From a virus: DNA of 64,000 nt. Position numbers and translations under genes: made by a program. The stretch lies in IMG/VR virus record IMGVR_UViG_3300046507_000282, positions 29,888 to 93,887 of that record. One strand, given 5' to 3'. Below, piece after piece: positions 31,080 to 40,433 of the stretch. Each line of letters opens with the position of its first letter. The stretch's first letter is position 1. The notes under the pieces are model-generated. The model did not search any database and had not been told where the DNA came from. It saw only the letters and a program-made list of their open reading frames with translations.

Positions 31080-31092
31080 ATGTTGGCGTCAC
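31080..31092 (-). promoter_or_regulatory. TCGTGACGCCAACAT motif copy (lysis cassette)
   Basis: Minus-strand ATTCGTGACGCCAACAT lies about 60 bases before the lysis-cassette start and right after a terminator, the same arrangement seen at 45858 and 52415. Confidence 0.55.
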
Positions 31093-31102
31093 GAATACGC
31101 GT

Positions 31103-31126
31103 AAAAAAGCCGCCTCACAGGGCGGC
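31103..31126 (-). terminator. Terminator after the tail-fibre genes
   Basis: GCCGCC (31109-31114) and GGCGGC (31121-31126) with a 6-base loop; six T follow on the minus strand. Confidence 0.88.
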
Positions 31127-31150
31127 ATTTTCAAGCGCTACTGGCGCGTT

Positions 31151-31888
31151 TTACGGCCAGACAATTGCCTGTACGGCGGCGACAGTTTCAGCCTGCGAAA
31201 CCTGCGTTGATAACTGAACGTTCGTCGCCATGTTCGCGAGGATCGCCTGCTTGCCGTCCTGACCGACCTTCTGGATTTGCGGCGACGTGTGATTCACGAA
31301 TGCCCAGTTACCGCCGCTATCCGAGCACCAGAACGGCGTCACCCACAGTTCCCACTGAGCGCCGCCATCGCTGGCGATCTGACCGGACACAGTGGGCCAT
31401 ACGGGCTCTGTAGCGCCGCTTGGACCCGAAACTACGCACGTGTAAAGCTGGCCGCCAGCGGAGACGATATGGCCCGCTTCGAATGCCGTATCAGCAGTCC
31501 ACGGATACGCCTGACCTGCTGCGAGCAACGCCGCGATAACTGACGCGGACAGGTTCGCCTGGTCGGTCGCCTTCGACGGGTACGTGTAGGGCACGCCGAG
31601 CGCCGAGGATGTGAAGCCTGCCACGATAGCAGCCGCGCATGCCGAAGAAAGTGCTGCCAGTTGCGACGATTGCGCCGCGGCGAGAAGCTCTGCAGCCGTC
31701 GGCGGAAGCGGGGCGACGAGCGCGCCATTTGCTACCGTGAACGGCGGTTGCGAATTGATGCACACCAGCCATTGCGCCTGCGTGATCGCAATGACGCTGG
31801 TGACGCCAGCGGGAACCGGGCTATCGACGCTATCGTAGAAGCCGATGATCGCGCCTTGCGCGTTATATGCTGCGAATTTTTGACCCAT
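31151..31888 (-). CDS. Tail-fibre accessory protein, DUF4376-like, 245 aa
   Basis: The N-terminus MGQKFAAYNAQGAIIGFYD is paralogous to the protein encoded at 32667-33110. The middle (residues about 70-130, GVPYTYPSKATDQANL) fits the DUF4376 domain of tail-fibre assembly proteins. Residues about 145-195 (AGHIVSAGGQLYTCVVSG, then DGGAQWELW) look like a small carbohydrate-binding-type module. It probably chaperones or caps the fibre. Confidence 0.78.
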   Translation of the reverse strand: MGQKFAAYNAQGAIIGFYDSVDSPVPAGVTSVIAITQAQWLVCINSQPPFTVANGALVAPLPPTAAELLAAAQSSQLAALSSACAAAIVAGFTSSALGVPYTYPSKATDQANLSASVIAALLAAGQAYPWTADTAFEAGHIVSAGGQLYTCVVSGPSGATEPVWPTVSGQIASDGGAQWELWVTPFWCSDSGGNWAFVNHTSPQIQKVGQDGKQAILANMATNVQLSTQVSQAETVAAVQAIVWP

Positions 31889-31890
31889 GA

Positions 31891-32667
31891 TTAGTTTCCG
31901 ATTGCGATCCATGTACCCGTGGTTGCCAAACGAACCGTCGAACTAGCCCACGTAGACCCCGAGAAGCCAGTCAGAGACCCAGTCCCCGTAGTCGTTCCGA
32001 AAGAACCCGCACCGGACGCAGTCCATGAAGTGACATTCAGTGACAGAGCAGCATTAGGAAATGCGATAGGATAGGTTACGGGCGTATCAGCCGATCCACT
32101 CCCATTGAACCTACCCCACTGGAAAATCAGGCCGCTCGGCAGCTTTTGATAGCCGTTGGCAGCGAGGGATGCGCCGAACGATCCCGATCCCTTGAGTTGC
32201 CCCGCCCCGTCTACGGCCATCCAGACATTTGAGCCGTTCGAAACAAGGGTTACCGTGTCACCGGCCAGAAGCGGGTAGCTTGCGACCGACGCTGCACCAT
32301 TATTGATGACCCCGTTCCCGCCAGTCGCAGCAAGCGCGAGGGTTCCCGTACCGAAATTAAGAATCTCGATTCTGGCTCCGGCAGGAACCGACGACAATAC
32401 TGGAAGATTGAGCGTGCCAGCTCCCGCCACAGTGCTGATGACCGTCGAACCAATGGCCGCAAGCCCAGGGGTAAAAGATGCGGCACTGTTCGAGATGACC
32501 GACGCAGACTGCATGCCAAGTTGGCGGACAAACGACGTCGTCGCCACATTAAGCGAGTTGTCAAACTGCGGCGGCGACTGCGCAATCTGAATATTGCCGA
32601 GGCCGTCAGGCAGAAGCAGCGCGGCAACCGCCGCCAGAATTGCGGATTTAGTACCAGCGAACGCCAT
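31891..32667 (-). CDS. Tail fibre protein with gp53-like tip, 258 aa
   Basis: The first 50 residues (SPPQFDNSLNVATTSFVRQLG) carry the fibre repeat also found in the 645-aa fibre. The C-terminal 80 residues (NGYQKLPSGLIFQWG, then TYPIAFPNAALSLNV) form the receptor-binding gp53-like domain. A second fibre with the same tip type suggests alternative receptors. Confidence 0.85.
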   Translation of the reverse strand: MAFAGTKSAILAAVAALLLPDGLGNIQIAQSPPQFDNSLNVATTSFVRQLGMQSASVISNSAASFTPGLAAIGSTVISTVAGAGTLNLPVLSSVPAGARIEILNFGTGTLALAATGGNGVINNGAASVASYPLLAGDTVTLVSNGSNVWMAVDGAGQLKGSGSFGASLAANGYQKLPSGLIFQWGRFNGSGSADTPVTYPIAFPNAALSLNVTSWTASGAGSFGTTTGTGSLTGFSGSTWASSTVRLATTGTWIAIGN

Positions 32668-33110
32668 TATTTGGCTCCAATGAAATCAGGTGCAACCGGC
32701 AGCGCAACGTTCGGGAATCCCTTCGCCGACGGCAGATCGCGCAGCGCCTTGCGGTATGCGCCGAGCGCCTTTACTTGGTCTGGCGCGAGCGTCGTGGTCT
32801 GCATCGCCATTTGTTCGTCCATGTGGCGGCAGGCAAGCCAGTCCGTTGCGGCGAGAGCGGCATTGCGCTGTACGCGCAGGGATGCGGCGAGTTGATCGGC
32901 GGTCGGCGGCGCAGGGTCAACGAGAAGCGGCTTGCCCTTCTTATCGACCTTCATGCGCTTGCCCGATGCCTGACCTTCGATGAGCGCAATGTGATGCGCA
33001 TCGTCAATCGGAACCGCGCCAGCGGGAATTTGATGATCCGCATGGATGTCATCGGCATAGAAGCCAATGACAAATCCGGCGTCGTCAAGGTGTGCGTATT
33101 TTTGACCCAT
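32667..33110 (-). CDS. Tail-fibre assembly chaperone, Tfa-like, 147 aa
   Basis: MGQKYAHLDDAGFVIGFYAD starts a short beta domain; the C-terminal half (LRVQRNAALAATDWLACRHMDEQ, then YRKALRDLP) is a classic feature of phage tail-fibre assembly chaperones. It lies directly after the large fibre gene. It probably folds the fibre tip. Confidence 0.85.
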   Translation of the reverse strand: MGQKYAHLDDAGFVIGFYADDIHADHQIPAGAVPIDDAHHIALIEGQASGKRMKVDKKGKPLLVDPAPPTADQLAASLRVQRNAALAATDWLACRHMDEQMAMQTTTLAPDQVKALGAYRKALRDLPSAKGFPNVALPVAPDFIGAK

Positions 33111-33112
33111 GA

Positions 33113-35050
33113 TTAGAACCCCACCGCGAAATACCACATTTGAACCCCGCCAGCCGTCGAGCAGAGAACCGGCACTGAGCCACCTGCCGCTAAGAACGCA
33201 TTCCATGTAAAGTTGGTTGCGCTCTTGAAGTTGACGACGGCGTATGCCTGCGAATTACCGGATGCCTGGTTGCCGCTGCCGGCGACGTTAAGGCACGAAT
33301 TCGGGAAGGCAATAGGAAACGTCGTAGTAGTAGACGTGTTAGCCGCGCAAGGCGCTTGACCCCACTGAATAATCAGGCCGCTCGGCAGCTTCTGCCATCC
33401 ACCGCTTCCGATGAGGGATGCAGAGCCGACGCCACTAATGACGAGCCAGTTTGATCCATCGCTCACCATGTCGAACGCGCAGCCTGATGGGATGGATACC
33501 GACGTGGAGCCCGTCAACGCATTGAAGATCACGCCGCTTGGCGTAGCAATAGTTCCAACCGCCGTAGATGCGTTGTAGAAGGTGAAGCGGAGGTTTTGCG
33601 TGGTAGGCGGCGGCAGCGTGGCCGTAATAGCCGATGAGCCAGACAGTTCAATGAGCGACCCCGTCTGAGACGACGAGAGAACACCCGATGCGGCCAAAAT
33701 GGTATGCGCCTGGAAATTACCGAGCGCACGCTGCACAAACGCAGTCGTCGCCAGCGACAAATCGTTATCGAACTGCGCAGGCGTAACGCCCGTATCTCCG
33801 CCGAACAGTTGCAGCGCACCCTGCATCGTGCCGCCCGCCCACGTCACGGCATTCGATACCGTGAACGATGAGAACGCGAGCACCTGAATTTCGTCGTTGA
33901 GCGGAGCGGCGATATCCAGAATGACGTTCGCGCCGTCGGTCGCCGTATAGTTCGCCGAGGCGAGCACCGCACCATCCTGGATAACCATGATGTTGCCGGG
34001 CGTGTACGAGCACGGGAAAGTGGTCTGCCCTGCCGTCGCCGTGAACGTGTGATACGAGAACGACGAGGATGCGGCAGCGCCCGCCAGAATGACGTTGACG
34101 CCGTCCGAGTAGACGATGACAGACTGACCCTGCGGAATCGTCGCCGTCTTGCCAGCGGACCCCAAAACGGCCATTGTGAGGCCGAATGCGCCGGTCGTTT
34201 GGTTTGCAACGATCCACTGCCCGCTTTGCGAGGGAAGTTGGACCGAAATCTGCGCCGTCAGAGCGCCCTGCAGCAGCAGAATGCCGTTGCCGTACTGCGC
34301 CGGGGTCAGCGTGACATTCGAGCCGCCGCCGACGGGCACATTCACAGCGCCGTCCACGAACTGCCACACGAAGTTCGTGTTCGCGATCTTCAGCGATTGG
34401 TCACCAATCGGCGGCGTCGGCGTCGTCGGCTGCCCGCTCAGGACAAGATTCGAGAAGTCGTTCGACGCGAGGAAAACGTTCGTGCCATCGCCAGCGATGC
34501 TCTGAACTTTTCCTTGCGAGACAGCCACGCCAGTGCCAGCCGCCGTCTTGACAGTCAGCGTGAATGCGCCGGTCGTATTGTTCTTTACGATCCACTTGCC
34601 GGGCGTGCTCGGCACGATCACGGCGATGTTTGCCGTCAGTGCGCCCGTGAAGTTAAGCGTACCGTTGCCTGCCTGCACGGCGCTCAGGGAGACGTTCGAG
34701 CCCCCAGCTACGCTCAGCGACAGCACACCAGAAATCGTGCCCTGCACGAATGCGGTGTTTGCCAGCTTTAGCGAGTTGTCGCCGAGCGGCGGGGTCGGCG
34801 TAGTCGGCGTCCCTTCGAACGCGGGCGACAGCAGCGGCGCGACCGTGCCGGGGATCGTCTCGCCCGAGATCAGCAGATTCAGGTTCGTGTAGAGCCAGTT
34901 CGTGCGGTTCGCGAGGTTCAGCGCAGCCTGGTTCGAAATGCCGACGTTCGCCGCCGTGTTCGGATTGGCCGGGTTATAGCCTTCTACCGCATCGGAAATT
35001 AGGATTTCGTAAACGGTCGGATCATAGTTGCTAATTTCGGGCAGAGCCAT
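33113..35050 (-). CDS. Large tail fibre protein, 645 aa
   Basis: The N-terminus (MALPEISNYDPTVYEILIS) attaches to the baseplate. The shaft contains repeats with the core TPTPPLGDNSLKLANTAFV near residues 84-104, again near 209-230, and diverged near 420-445. A tip (GGWQKLPSGLIIQWG, then TFPIAFPNSCLNV) is a gp53-like receptor-binding domain. Length and repeats fit a trimeric fibre. Confidence 0.88.
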   Translation of the reverse strand: MALPEISNYDPTVYEILISDAVEGYNPANPNTAANVGISNQAALNLANRTNWLYTNLNLLISGETIPGTVAPLLSPAFEGTPTTPTPPLGDNSLKLANTAFVQGTISGVLSLSVAGGSNVSLSAVQAGNGTLNFTGALTANIAVIVPSTPGKWIVKNNTTGAFTLTVKTAAGTGVAVSQGKVQSIAGDGTNVFLASNDFSNLVLSGQPTTPTPPIGDQSLKIANTNFVWQFVDGAVNVPVGGGSNVTLTPAQYGNGILLLQGALTAQISVQLPSQSGQWIVANQTTGAFGLTMAVLGSAGKTATIPQGQSVIVYSDGVNVILAGAAASSSFSYHTFTATAGQTTFPCSYTPGNIMVIQDGAVLASANYTATDGANVILDIAAPLNDEIQVLAFSSFTVSNAVTWAGGTMQGALQLFGGDTGVTPAQFDNDLSLATTAFVQRALGNFQAHTILAASGVLSSSQTGSLIELSGSSAITATLPPPTTQNLRFTFYNASTAVGTIATPSGVIFNALTGSTSVSIPSGCAFDMVSDGSNWLVISGVGSASLIGSGGWQKLPSGLIIQWGQAPCAANTSTTTTFPIAFPNSCLNVAGSGNQASGNSQAYAVVNFKSATNFTWNAFLAAGGSVPVLCSTAGGVQMWYFAVGF

Positions 35051-35060
35051 TCCTTACCCC

Positions 35061-35576
35061 TTAAAAAGTGATCGTCCACGTCCCTTGAAGGGAAATGTCA
35101 GATGCGAAGTTGAGGGGAGTCGTACGCGTCTTGCGGGCGTACAGAAGGCCGGTCGGCGTCAGCAGGCCGAACTCACCAATCGCCATGCCGTAGGCCGCAG
35201 CGTCAGCGTTTCCGAGGCCGAACGCGAACTGCACGCCGTCTCCGTTCGCGCCGTTCGGGTAGCTCACACCTTGGATAGCGTTCGTGTACTGGCCCGTGAG
35301 GGACGTATTGCCGAAGACCGGAGGCGTCAGGTTCGTGCCGACGCCAAATTTCGCGACGTTGTTGCCCGTGAAGTTGCCGCCGAGCAGTTGCGAATGAATC
35401 GGCTGCGAGGAAATGACGATCAGGTTGTGTTCGTCAACGCGCTCGATGAGTTTGCCCGCGCGGCGCACTTCGTACTTGACGTGGCCGGTCGGCTTATTCA
35501 GTTGATCGTGAAGCGCGAAACCGGCTGCAGCGCCTGCACAAGCGCGCAGCAGTCGTTCGATAATGTGCATTTGCAT
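35061..35576 (-). CDS. Tail/baseplate-associated protein, 171 aa
   Basis: The sequence VDEHNLIVISSQPIHSQLLGG, then KFGVGTNLTPPVFGNTSLTGQY recalls proteins that lie between baseplate and fibre genes of many phages. Function probably fibre attachment. Two close ATG codons (35576 and 35570) are possible starts. Confidence 0.72.
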   Translation of the reverse strand: MQMHIIERLLRACAGAAAGFALHDQLNKPTGHVKYEVRRAGKLIERVDEHNLIVISSQPIHSQLLGGNFTGNNVAKFGVGTNLTPPVFGNTSLTGQYTNAIQGVSYPNGANGDGVQFAFGLGNADAAAYGMAIGEFGLLTPTGLLYARKTRTTPLNFASDISLQGTWTITF

Positions 35577-35605
35577 GGTCAGACTGACCCCTCTAGTGGA
35601 TGGTC

Positions 35606-35618
35606 TTAGCCTGAAATC
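35606..35618 (-). promoter_or_regulatory. TCGTGAT motif copy
   Basis: AAAGTCGTGATTTCA on the minus strand about 30 bases before the 35576 start is a diverged member of the TCGTGACGCCA family and very like the copy at 55985. Confidence 0.4.
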
Positions 35619-35680
35619 ACGACTTTTTCCCGCGACCACGCTTTCGCGTGTGCGGGTCCATTTAGTGCGGAGTTGTCGAT

Positions 35681-36796
35681 TTATAGCGTATCTACTTCGG
35701 TTTGCCCGCTTTCGTGCAGGATTACTCCGTTGTATGAGCGAATTCCGTTGTACGTATAGTTGTACTGGATTGTTAGTTCCATGCCACCCGCATCTTGAGG
35801 AGGCGTGAGCGTGTCCGTCATCGCGGCAGCCTTGACGGCGATAACCGACATCGCATCAACCGGATTGACGAGCGTGTCTGCGAACGGCGCGATCACTTCG
35901 ATGACCGAGAATTGGTCCGTCGGAGGAATGAGCGAGTCAGTCAGGTTTGAACCGACAAGTTCGAGATTGCGCAGGTGCGTGCCCGCGGCGCGCAGCGTGT
36001 TGATAAGCGCCGAGACAGTGGTTGCGAACGAAGTCGGGTCCTGCCCGTTGATCAGGTCGTACCCATACTGCACATCGAACAGGCCATATACGGGCGTGTT
36101 GGCGGAATTGTGGTCAATGGTCCCGTCGTACACGTGGACCCCGTTATACGCGTTGCCAGTGACGCCCGGCAGCACCACGTCGGTAACGGTCGTGTCCTGC
36201 CCAGTGAATGTCGAGATTGCGATCTCCATCGCGACGTTATTCGACATCGGGCGCAACACGGACGAAATGATGCGAGGACCGTAAGACGAGTCGGCTTCAT
36301 TCGGATTGCGCGGGACTTTGTAGTAGGTCCCCAGCGTGTCAAGCCAGATCGTGTCTGCCGTGGTCGTGCTCATTTCCGCAGGCAGGTTTTTAATCTGCTG
36401 CGATGCGAGTTCGAGTTCTGCGGCGTTAGCGTCCAGGTACGCCCATAGAATGCTTGTGAAGGCGTATAGCGGCTGCGGCGGATCGTCGGGCGTCACACTT
36501 CCGGTCGCATCGAGGAGGGCTACTGCGCCGATATTAGCCATAGACGGAGCGAGGTACGGCGTCACGTACCCAGGCTGCGCCGCAATGTAGTTGACCAGTT
36601 CCGCGAAGGTGTAATCAGCCAGGTTGATCGTCAGATTGCCGGTCGGCCCAGTGTTCTGCACGACGGTCGTAAGAATCCCGTCCTTCACCTGCCACGTCAT
36701 CGGATAGACGTGGTTGAACTGCATCGCGAGCACCTGCGCCGGGCTCTTGTTAAAGACCCGGTTCAGAAACCCGAGAAGGGTTTGAGTCAGCAGCAT
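35681..36796 (-). CDS. Baseplate tail protein I-like, 371 aa
   Basis: The N-terminal half (LLGFLNRVFNKSP, then LGTYYKVPRNPNEADSSYGPRIISSVLRP) resembles P2 gpI-type and related baseplate proteins. The C-terminus has repeated PP(T/Q)D-type short modules (LIPPTDQFSVIEVIAP, LVNPVDAMSVIAVKA) . It follows the gpJ-like gene directly, the canonical J-I order. Confidence 0.75.
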   Translation of the reverse strand: MLLTQTLLGFLNRVFNKSPAQVLAMQFNHVYPMTWQVKDGILTTVVQNTGPTGNLTINLADYTFAELVNYIAAQPGYVTPYLAPSMANIGAVALLDATGSVTPDDPPQPLYAFTSILWAYLDANAAELELASQQIKNLPAEMSTTTADTIWLDTLGTYYKVPRNPNEADSSYGPRIISSVLRPMSNNVAMEIAISTFTGQDTTVTDVVLPGVTGNAYNGVHVYDGTIDHNSANTPVYGLFDVQYGYDLINGQDPTSFATTVSALINTLRAAGTHLRNLELVGSNLTDSLIPPTDQFSVIEVIAPFADTLVNPVDAMSVIAVKAAAMTDTLTPPQDAGGMELTIQYNYTYNGIRSYNGVILHESGQTEVDTL

Positions 36797-37954
36797 TTAG
36801 GCCCCCTGCGTCAGGGTGATCGTTCCCGGCATGTTCTTCGTGCCCGTGGCGGCCAGCGTATCGGTGAACGTCGAGACGTAGTTCGTCACGCCCGGAATCG
36901 ACATGGCGGCCAGAGAAATCTGTGCGGCCACGGCGGTTCCTACCGGGTCTGTTCCGGGGTCCTGGCTTCCCGAGTTGCCGATAGTGAGGCCCTGCAGATA
37001 CGAGAAGATCGCAGCTTGCACGAGCGGCTGAACGTTGTCCCACACGAAGCCCGGCGCGATGGTCACCGTGGCCGTCACGGCGAGCGGTTCTTCGGTCGCG
37101 ATAAAGACGTTCGTTTTGACGCCAGCAGCCTTGTATCCGGGGACCTTCTGCCCCTGCGGATTCACATAGCCAGCAATGACGTTCTGAGCCTGCGTGAGCA
37201 GCGCCTGCGACGTGTCGCCTACCCCGTTGTGGATGTAGCAGTTGACCAGCGCAATCGGCGCGGTCGGGTTAGTTAGGTACGGCTCAACGACGAGGTTGAG
37301 CGCGACCTTTTCCTTGATATTTCCCATCGAGTCCGTCAGGTTGACGGTCGATAGGCCGTACTGCAGCGCGGCGACAGTAGCGCGCGAGAGCGTAGAAATG
37401 TACGCCTGGAAGCGGATAAGTTGCTGCGCAGGCGTCTCGGCATCCTGCCCATTCACGAACGCATTCGCATTGGTCGCGCTCACGAATCCGGTCGGCTGCG
37501 GCGATACCGAGAACGACTGGTTCTGCGGCAGGTTGCCGACCGTGCCAGTCAGCGTGCATGCGACCTGAATATTGACCGTCGTGCTGCCAGCCGGGATAAC
37601 CACGTCGGCAGCCGATTGATAGACGCTTGAGGTCGCGCCGTTCGGCGTGAAGGTCGTACCAGCGGCCACCAGCACAGCCGTCGGCTGGGAAGCAATCGAC
37701 AATTGGGCCAATCCAGACGCACTCTGAGCGGCCAGCGGCGGGAAGTTGAACGAATTGAATACGGAGACAGGGATAGCCTCCTGCAACCCGTTGAACATTT
37801 GCTGGTAAAGCTCGTCAAGCTCGGCGGCCGGCGATTCGAGCATCGTGCGAATGACAGCGCCAACATTGAAGTCGGTCACCTTCTTCTGCGTCATGCTCAT
37901 CCGATTGATCATCGAATTTACGATGGACGCAAAGTTTTTAAGCTGAAATGCCAC
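36797..37954 (-). CDS. Baseplate J-like protein, 385 aa
   Basis: The plan of N-terminal helix (VGAVIRTMLESPAAELDELYQQM), beta domain (LVAAGTTFTPNG, TTVNIQVACTLTGTVGNLP), and helical middle (TPAQQLIRFQAYISTLSRAT) is that of gpJ/Baseplate_J proteins, which form the baseplate wedge. It lies between the gp25-like gene and the tail-I-like gene. Confidence 0.9.
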   Translation of the reverse strand: MAFQLKNFASIVNSMINRMSMTQKKVTDFNVGAVIRTMLESPAAELDELYQQMFNGLQEAIPVSVFNSFNFPPLAAQSASGLAQLSIASQPTAVLVAAGTTFTPNGATSSVYQSAADVVIPAGSTTVNIQVACTLTGTVGNLPQNQSFSVSPQPTGFVSATNANAFVNGQDAETPAQQLIRFQAYISTLSRATVAALQYGLSTVNLTDSMGNIKEKVALNLVVEPYLTNPTAPIALVNCYIHNGVGDTSQALLTQAQNVIAGYVNPQGQKVPGYKAAGVKTNVFIATEEPLAVTATVTIAPGFVWDNVQPLVQAAIFSYLQGLTIGNSGSQDPGTDPVGTAVAAQISLAAMSIPGVTNYVSTFTDTLAATGTKNMPGTITLTQGA

Positions 37955-37966
37955 GGCGGTCCTTTT

Positions 37967-38602
37967 TTAGTTGAGCGCGCTGTTCGAGACAGTCGTGTTG
38001 ATCGGAACCTTCGTTCCCGCGATGGTCTCGGCCTGCACCACGGTTGCAATCGCATCGCCGACGATGGTTGCGGTCGAGTCGTCAACCTGCGCGATGCGCG
38101 AGTCGGCTGCCACGGTTTGCTTCGCATAGCGCGCGGCGAGCATCCCCGTCGTGGGCCCGTTTTGCTTGCCCAGCAGGCGGCGTCCGAGGTATCCGTAGCT
38201 CAAGTGGTAGAGAAGCTCGCCTTGGTCCGTATCGAGCGCGTTTTCGAGCGCCTGATTGAGGTTCGCGATACCCGAGACAGTCCCGATGTCGCCGTCATCA
38301 GTGACGTTCAGGGTCCCGTCCGGATTCAGTAGCCCATCCGTCTTGAAAACGTCGTTCGGGTCTGTTGATGTGGCCGCACTTGACGCCGGGATCGTCAGAA
38401 ACGAGCCATTCAGCAGGACGCCCGGCACAACCGAATCGGGGTCGTCCGTCAGGTACGGCGGAATCAGGCCATTCATCCCGATCAGGATGGCCCATTGCGA
38501 CGTGTCGCCGAGCACGCGCGCAGCGAACGTCTGCAGCGTGTCACCGTATTGCGTCTGGACGTGGCGGAATCCAGTAAGCGGGGTATCAAAGATCGATGGC
38601 AT
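37967..38602 (-). CDS. Baseplate gp25/gpW-like protein with LysM-like N-terminus, 211 aa
   Basis: Residues 10-50 (RHVQTQYGDTLQTFAARVLGD, then WAILIGMNGL) look like a LysM fold. Residues about 105-145 (GIANLNQALENALDTDQGEL) match the gp25/gpW wedge family. This pair suggests binding to peptidoglycan or the hub. Confidence 0.8.
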   Translation of the reverse strand: MPSIFDTPLTGFRHVQTQYGDTLQTFAARVLGDTSQWAILIGMNGLIPPYLTDDPDSVVPGVLLNGSFLTIPASSAATSTDPNDVFKTDGLLNPDGTLNVTDDGDIGTVSGIANLNQALENALDTDQGELLYHLSYGYLGRRLLGKQNGPTTGMLAARYAKQTVAADSRIAQVDDSTATIVGDAIATVVQAETIAGTKVPINTTVSNSALN

Positions 38603-39807
38603 CAGGTCAGCGAAATACCGTTAGTGATCGTCGCCGCGAGCGACGCGAGTTGCGCGGGCGTAAGGGGAGCCAACACCGGGTCCGTGTAAAGGATCGTGTT
38701 GATAGCCTGCTGCGCTGCCTGACTCACCTGAATGGGCGGCGGCATGCTGGTTCCCATAACGTCGTAGAACGGGTTAGCTCCATTCAGCGTGTACTGAGAC
38801 TGCGGCGTCGAGCCGGGGACCGTTGAGGAGCAGTTAGACGCGCCGTAGAGACCCGTATAGACGGGATATGTCTGCGCCTGCGCGATGGCATTGGCGAAAG
38901 CGCATGCCACGTCTGAAAAAGCCGCCTGCACCTGCATAAGCGGGCCGGTCACGTTGGCCGCGTTGCTCGCCACCGAGCCGAGCGTCGCGAACATGTTGAA
39001 ACCGCACTGCGCGACGGACTGCGCGACGCCAGTAACCAGGCTCACCAGTGCGGCAGGGGTCTCAACAATAGCCATAGCCTCGTTGAACACCGATACCGCC
39101 GTCTGCATGAAAGACGTGATCGGGCCGATGATGTTCGACTCAACAAAATTGACGGCTGACTTTACGGCGCTCACGATCTGTTTAACAGCGGCCACGATGC
39201 TCTGAAGACCCAGTTTCTGAATGAGACCAGACAGCCATCCGTCAGAGCCTGACGAAGGCGGCGGCACGTCGCCAAGACCGATCATCGAGATTTGGTACAT
39301 GCACAGCAGCGGACGCGAGCGCGAGCGGCGCAGCGTGAAGCTCATCGGAATGACGAGATCGAGCGTCGAGTTGAGCGCGTCCGTGAAAATCAGTTGAACG
39401 AGGTCGGGACTGAGGCCCTTGATCGCGGCATTGTTACGTGCGATATGCCAGTTCGTGAAACTCGCCGCACGAAGCGCCTGAAAAAACGCCATGCCGTCCA
39501 CGCCATTGAATCCGCGCCAGCCGGTATTTCCGCTGATATTGATTTGCGTCAGGCCAGCTCCGAAGTCGTCCGCGAATGCGCCGCCGAGAGTCTGCTGCAC
39601 CGTCACGCGTGACACTTCCGTCCGCGTCAATTCTTCAGGGCGGATGTTGAGCGGCAGCACCACGGGGGCCGCGCCCGTGGCGTAGTCGTCCAGCGTGAAG
39701 CTGATAGGGCAACTTCCCGGCTTCTGCGATGGAGGCGAATTCAGCGCCTGCAACGCAGCCGGGATTTGCGGCGCAGCGAACGAGAGGGGGACGAATGGAG
39801 TGCTCAT
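38602..39807 (-). CDS. Baseplate-associated structural protein, 401 aa
   Basis: Residues about 30-100 (FTLDDYATGAAPVVLPLNIRPEELTR, in pieces) followed by VSRVTVQQTLGGAFADDFG and ISGNTGWRG resemble the N-terminal domains of phage proteins encoded near the tape measure and hub. The middle (190-310) is a long helical, hydrophobic region. The exact role is unknown. Confidence 0.7.
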   Translation of the reverse strand: MSTPFVPLSFAAPQIPAALQALNSPPSQKPGSCPISFTLDDYATGAAPVVLPLNIRPEELTRTEVSRVTVQQTLGGAFADDFGAGLTQINISGNTGWRGFNGVDGMAFFQALRAASFTNWHIARNNAAIKGLSPDLVQLIFTDALNSTLDLVIPMSFTLRRSRSRPLLCMYQISMIGLGDVPPPSSGSDGWLSGLIQKLGLQSIVAAVKQIVSAVKSAVNFVESNIIGPITSFMQTAVSVFNEAMAIVETPAALVSLVTGVAQSVAQCGFNMFATLGSVASNAANVTGPLMQVQAAFSDVACAFANAIAQAQTYPVYTGLYGASNCSSTVPGSTPQSQYTLNGANPFYDVMGTSMPPPIQVSQAAQQAINTILYTDPVLAPLTPAQLASLAATITNGISLT

Positions 39808-39817
39808 GACGCCAAAG

Positions 39818-39830
39818 ATGGCGTCACGAA
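39818..39830 (-). promoter_or_regulatory. TCGTGACGCCAT motif copy
   Basis: AGTTCGTGACGCCATCT lies only about 10 bases before the 39807 start, close to the ribosome-site region, which argues against a simple -35 box. Confidence 0.5.
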
Positions 39831-39835
39831 CTCAT

Positions 39836-40393
39836 TTAGTCGTCGTGGTGGATGACTTCGGTCGGCGTCATCCGGTAGCCTTCGACGGCGTACTTCTGGA
39901 TGATCCAGTCGGGGAACGTCGTCATGTGGATTCCCTGGTCCTTCTGCGTGTGGAACTGCTTTCCGATCAGCAGCCCATTCACTGTCATGTCATCCACGAA
40001 AAGGTACGGGTCCTTCGGAACAAGCCGCGTAACGTCGCTGTGCAGCGGAGTCTCTGCAGGCTTCACGACTACATGCTCTGCGCCTTCGAAAAACTTGACC
40101 CAGTCGAATGCCTGAGCATGCGGGCCCCAGTGACCCGCTTTGCAATCCTTCGCGAAGCGCTCCCAATCTACGATCTCTGCGAAGCAGCGTTCGATAGGAT
40201 GATGGTGCGCTTCCAGCGGATGGCCGAGTTCCTCTGCCGTCATGTTCGAAATGAAGCAGCGACCGCCCTCGCGCTCAATCAGCTTTTCGCGGGAGTGCCT
40301 GAAAAGAGGCGTTTCCTTGCGCGCCGCGTGGCCGGGAATCAGGATATCGATAGACAGCGTTTCTTTTTGTTCGTGGACTTGCTCAACAGACAT
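39836..40393 (-). CDS. Putative HNH-type protein within the baseplate cluster, 185 aa
   Basis: Residues 35-70 (REKLIEREGGRCFISNMTAEE, in part, then HPLEAHHHPIERC) recall the HNH motif layout, with HH in the first strand position. The rest has no nuclease signature. AGGAGG lies 8 bases before ATG. A free-standing nuclease between baseplate genes would be an accessory insertion. Confidence 0.6.
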   Translation of the reverse strand: MSVEQVHEQKETLSIDILIPGHAARKETPLFRHSREKLIEREGGRCFISNMTAEELGHPLEAHHHPIERCFAEIVDWERFAKDCKAGHWGPHAQAFDWVKFFEGAEHVVVKPAETPLHSDVTRLVPKDPYLFVDDMTVNGLLIGKQFHTQKDQGIHMTTFPDWIIQKYAVEGYRMTPTEVIHHDD

Positions 40394-40420
40394 GGTTCCT
40401 CCTAAAGGTGTCTGTTGAGC

Positions 40421-40433
40421 TTCGCTTCACGAC
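40421..40433 (-). promoter_or_regulatory. TCGTGAAGC motif copy
   Basis: TAGTCGTGAAGCGAAGC is a diverged motif copy about 35 bases before the 40393 start and at the very end of the spike gene. Confidence 0.4.
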
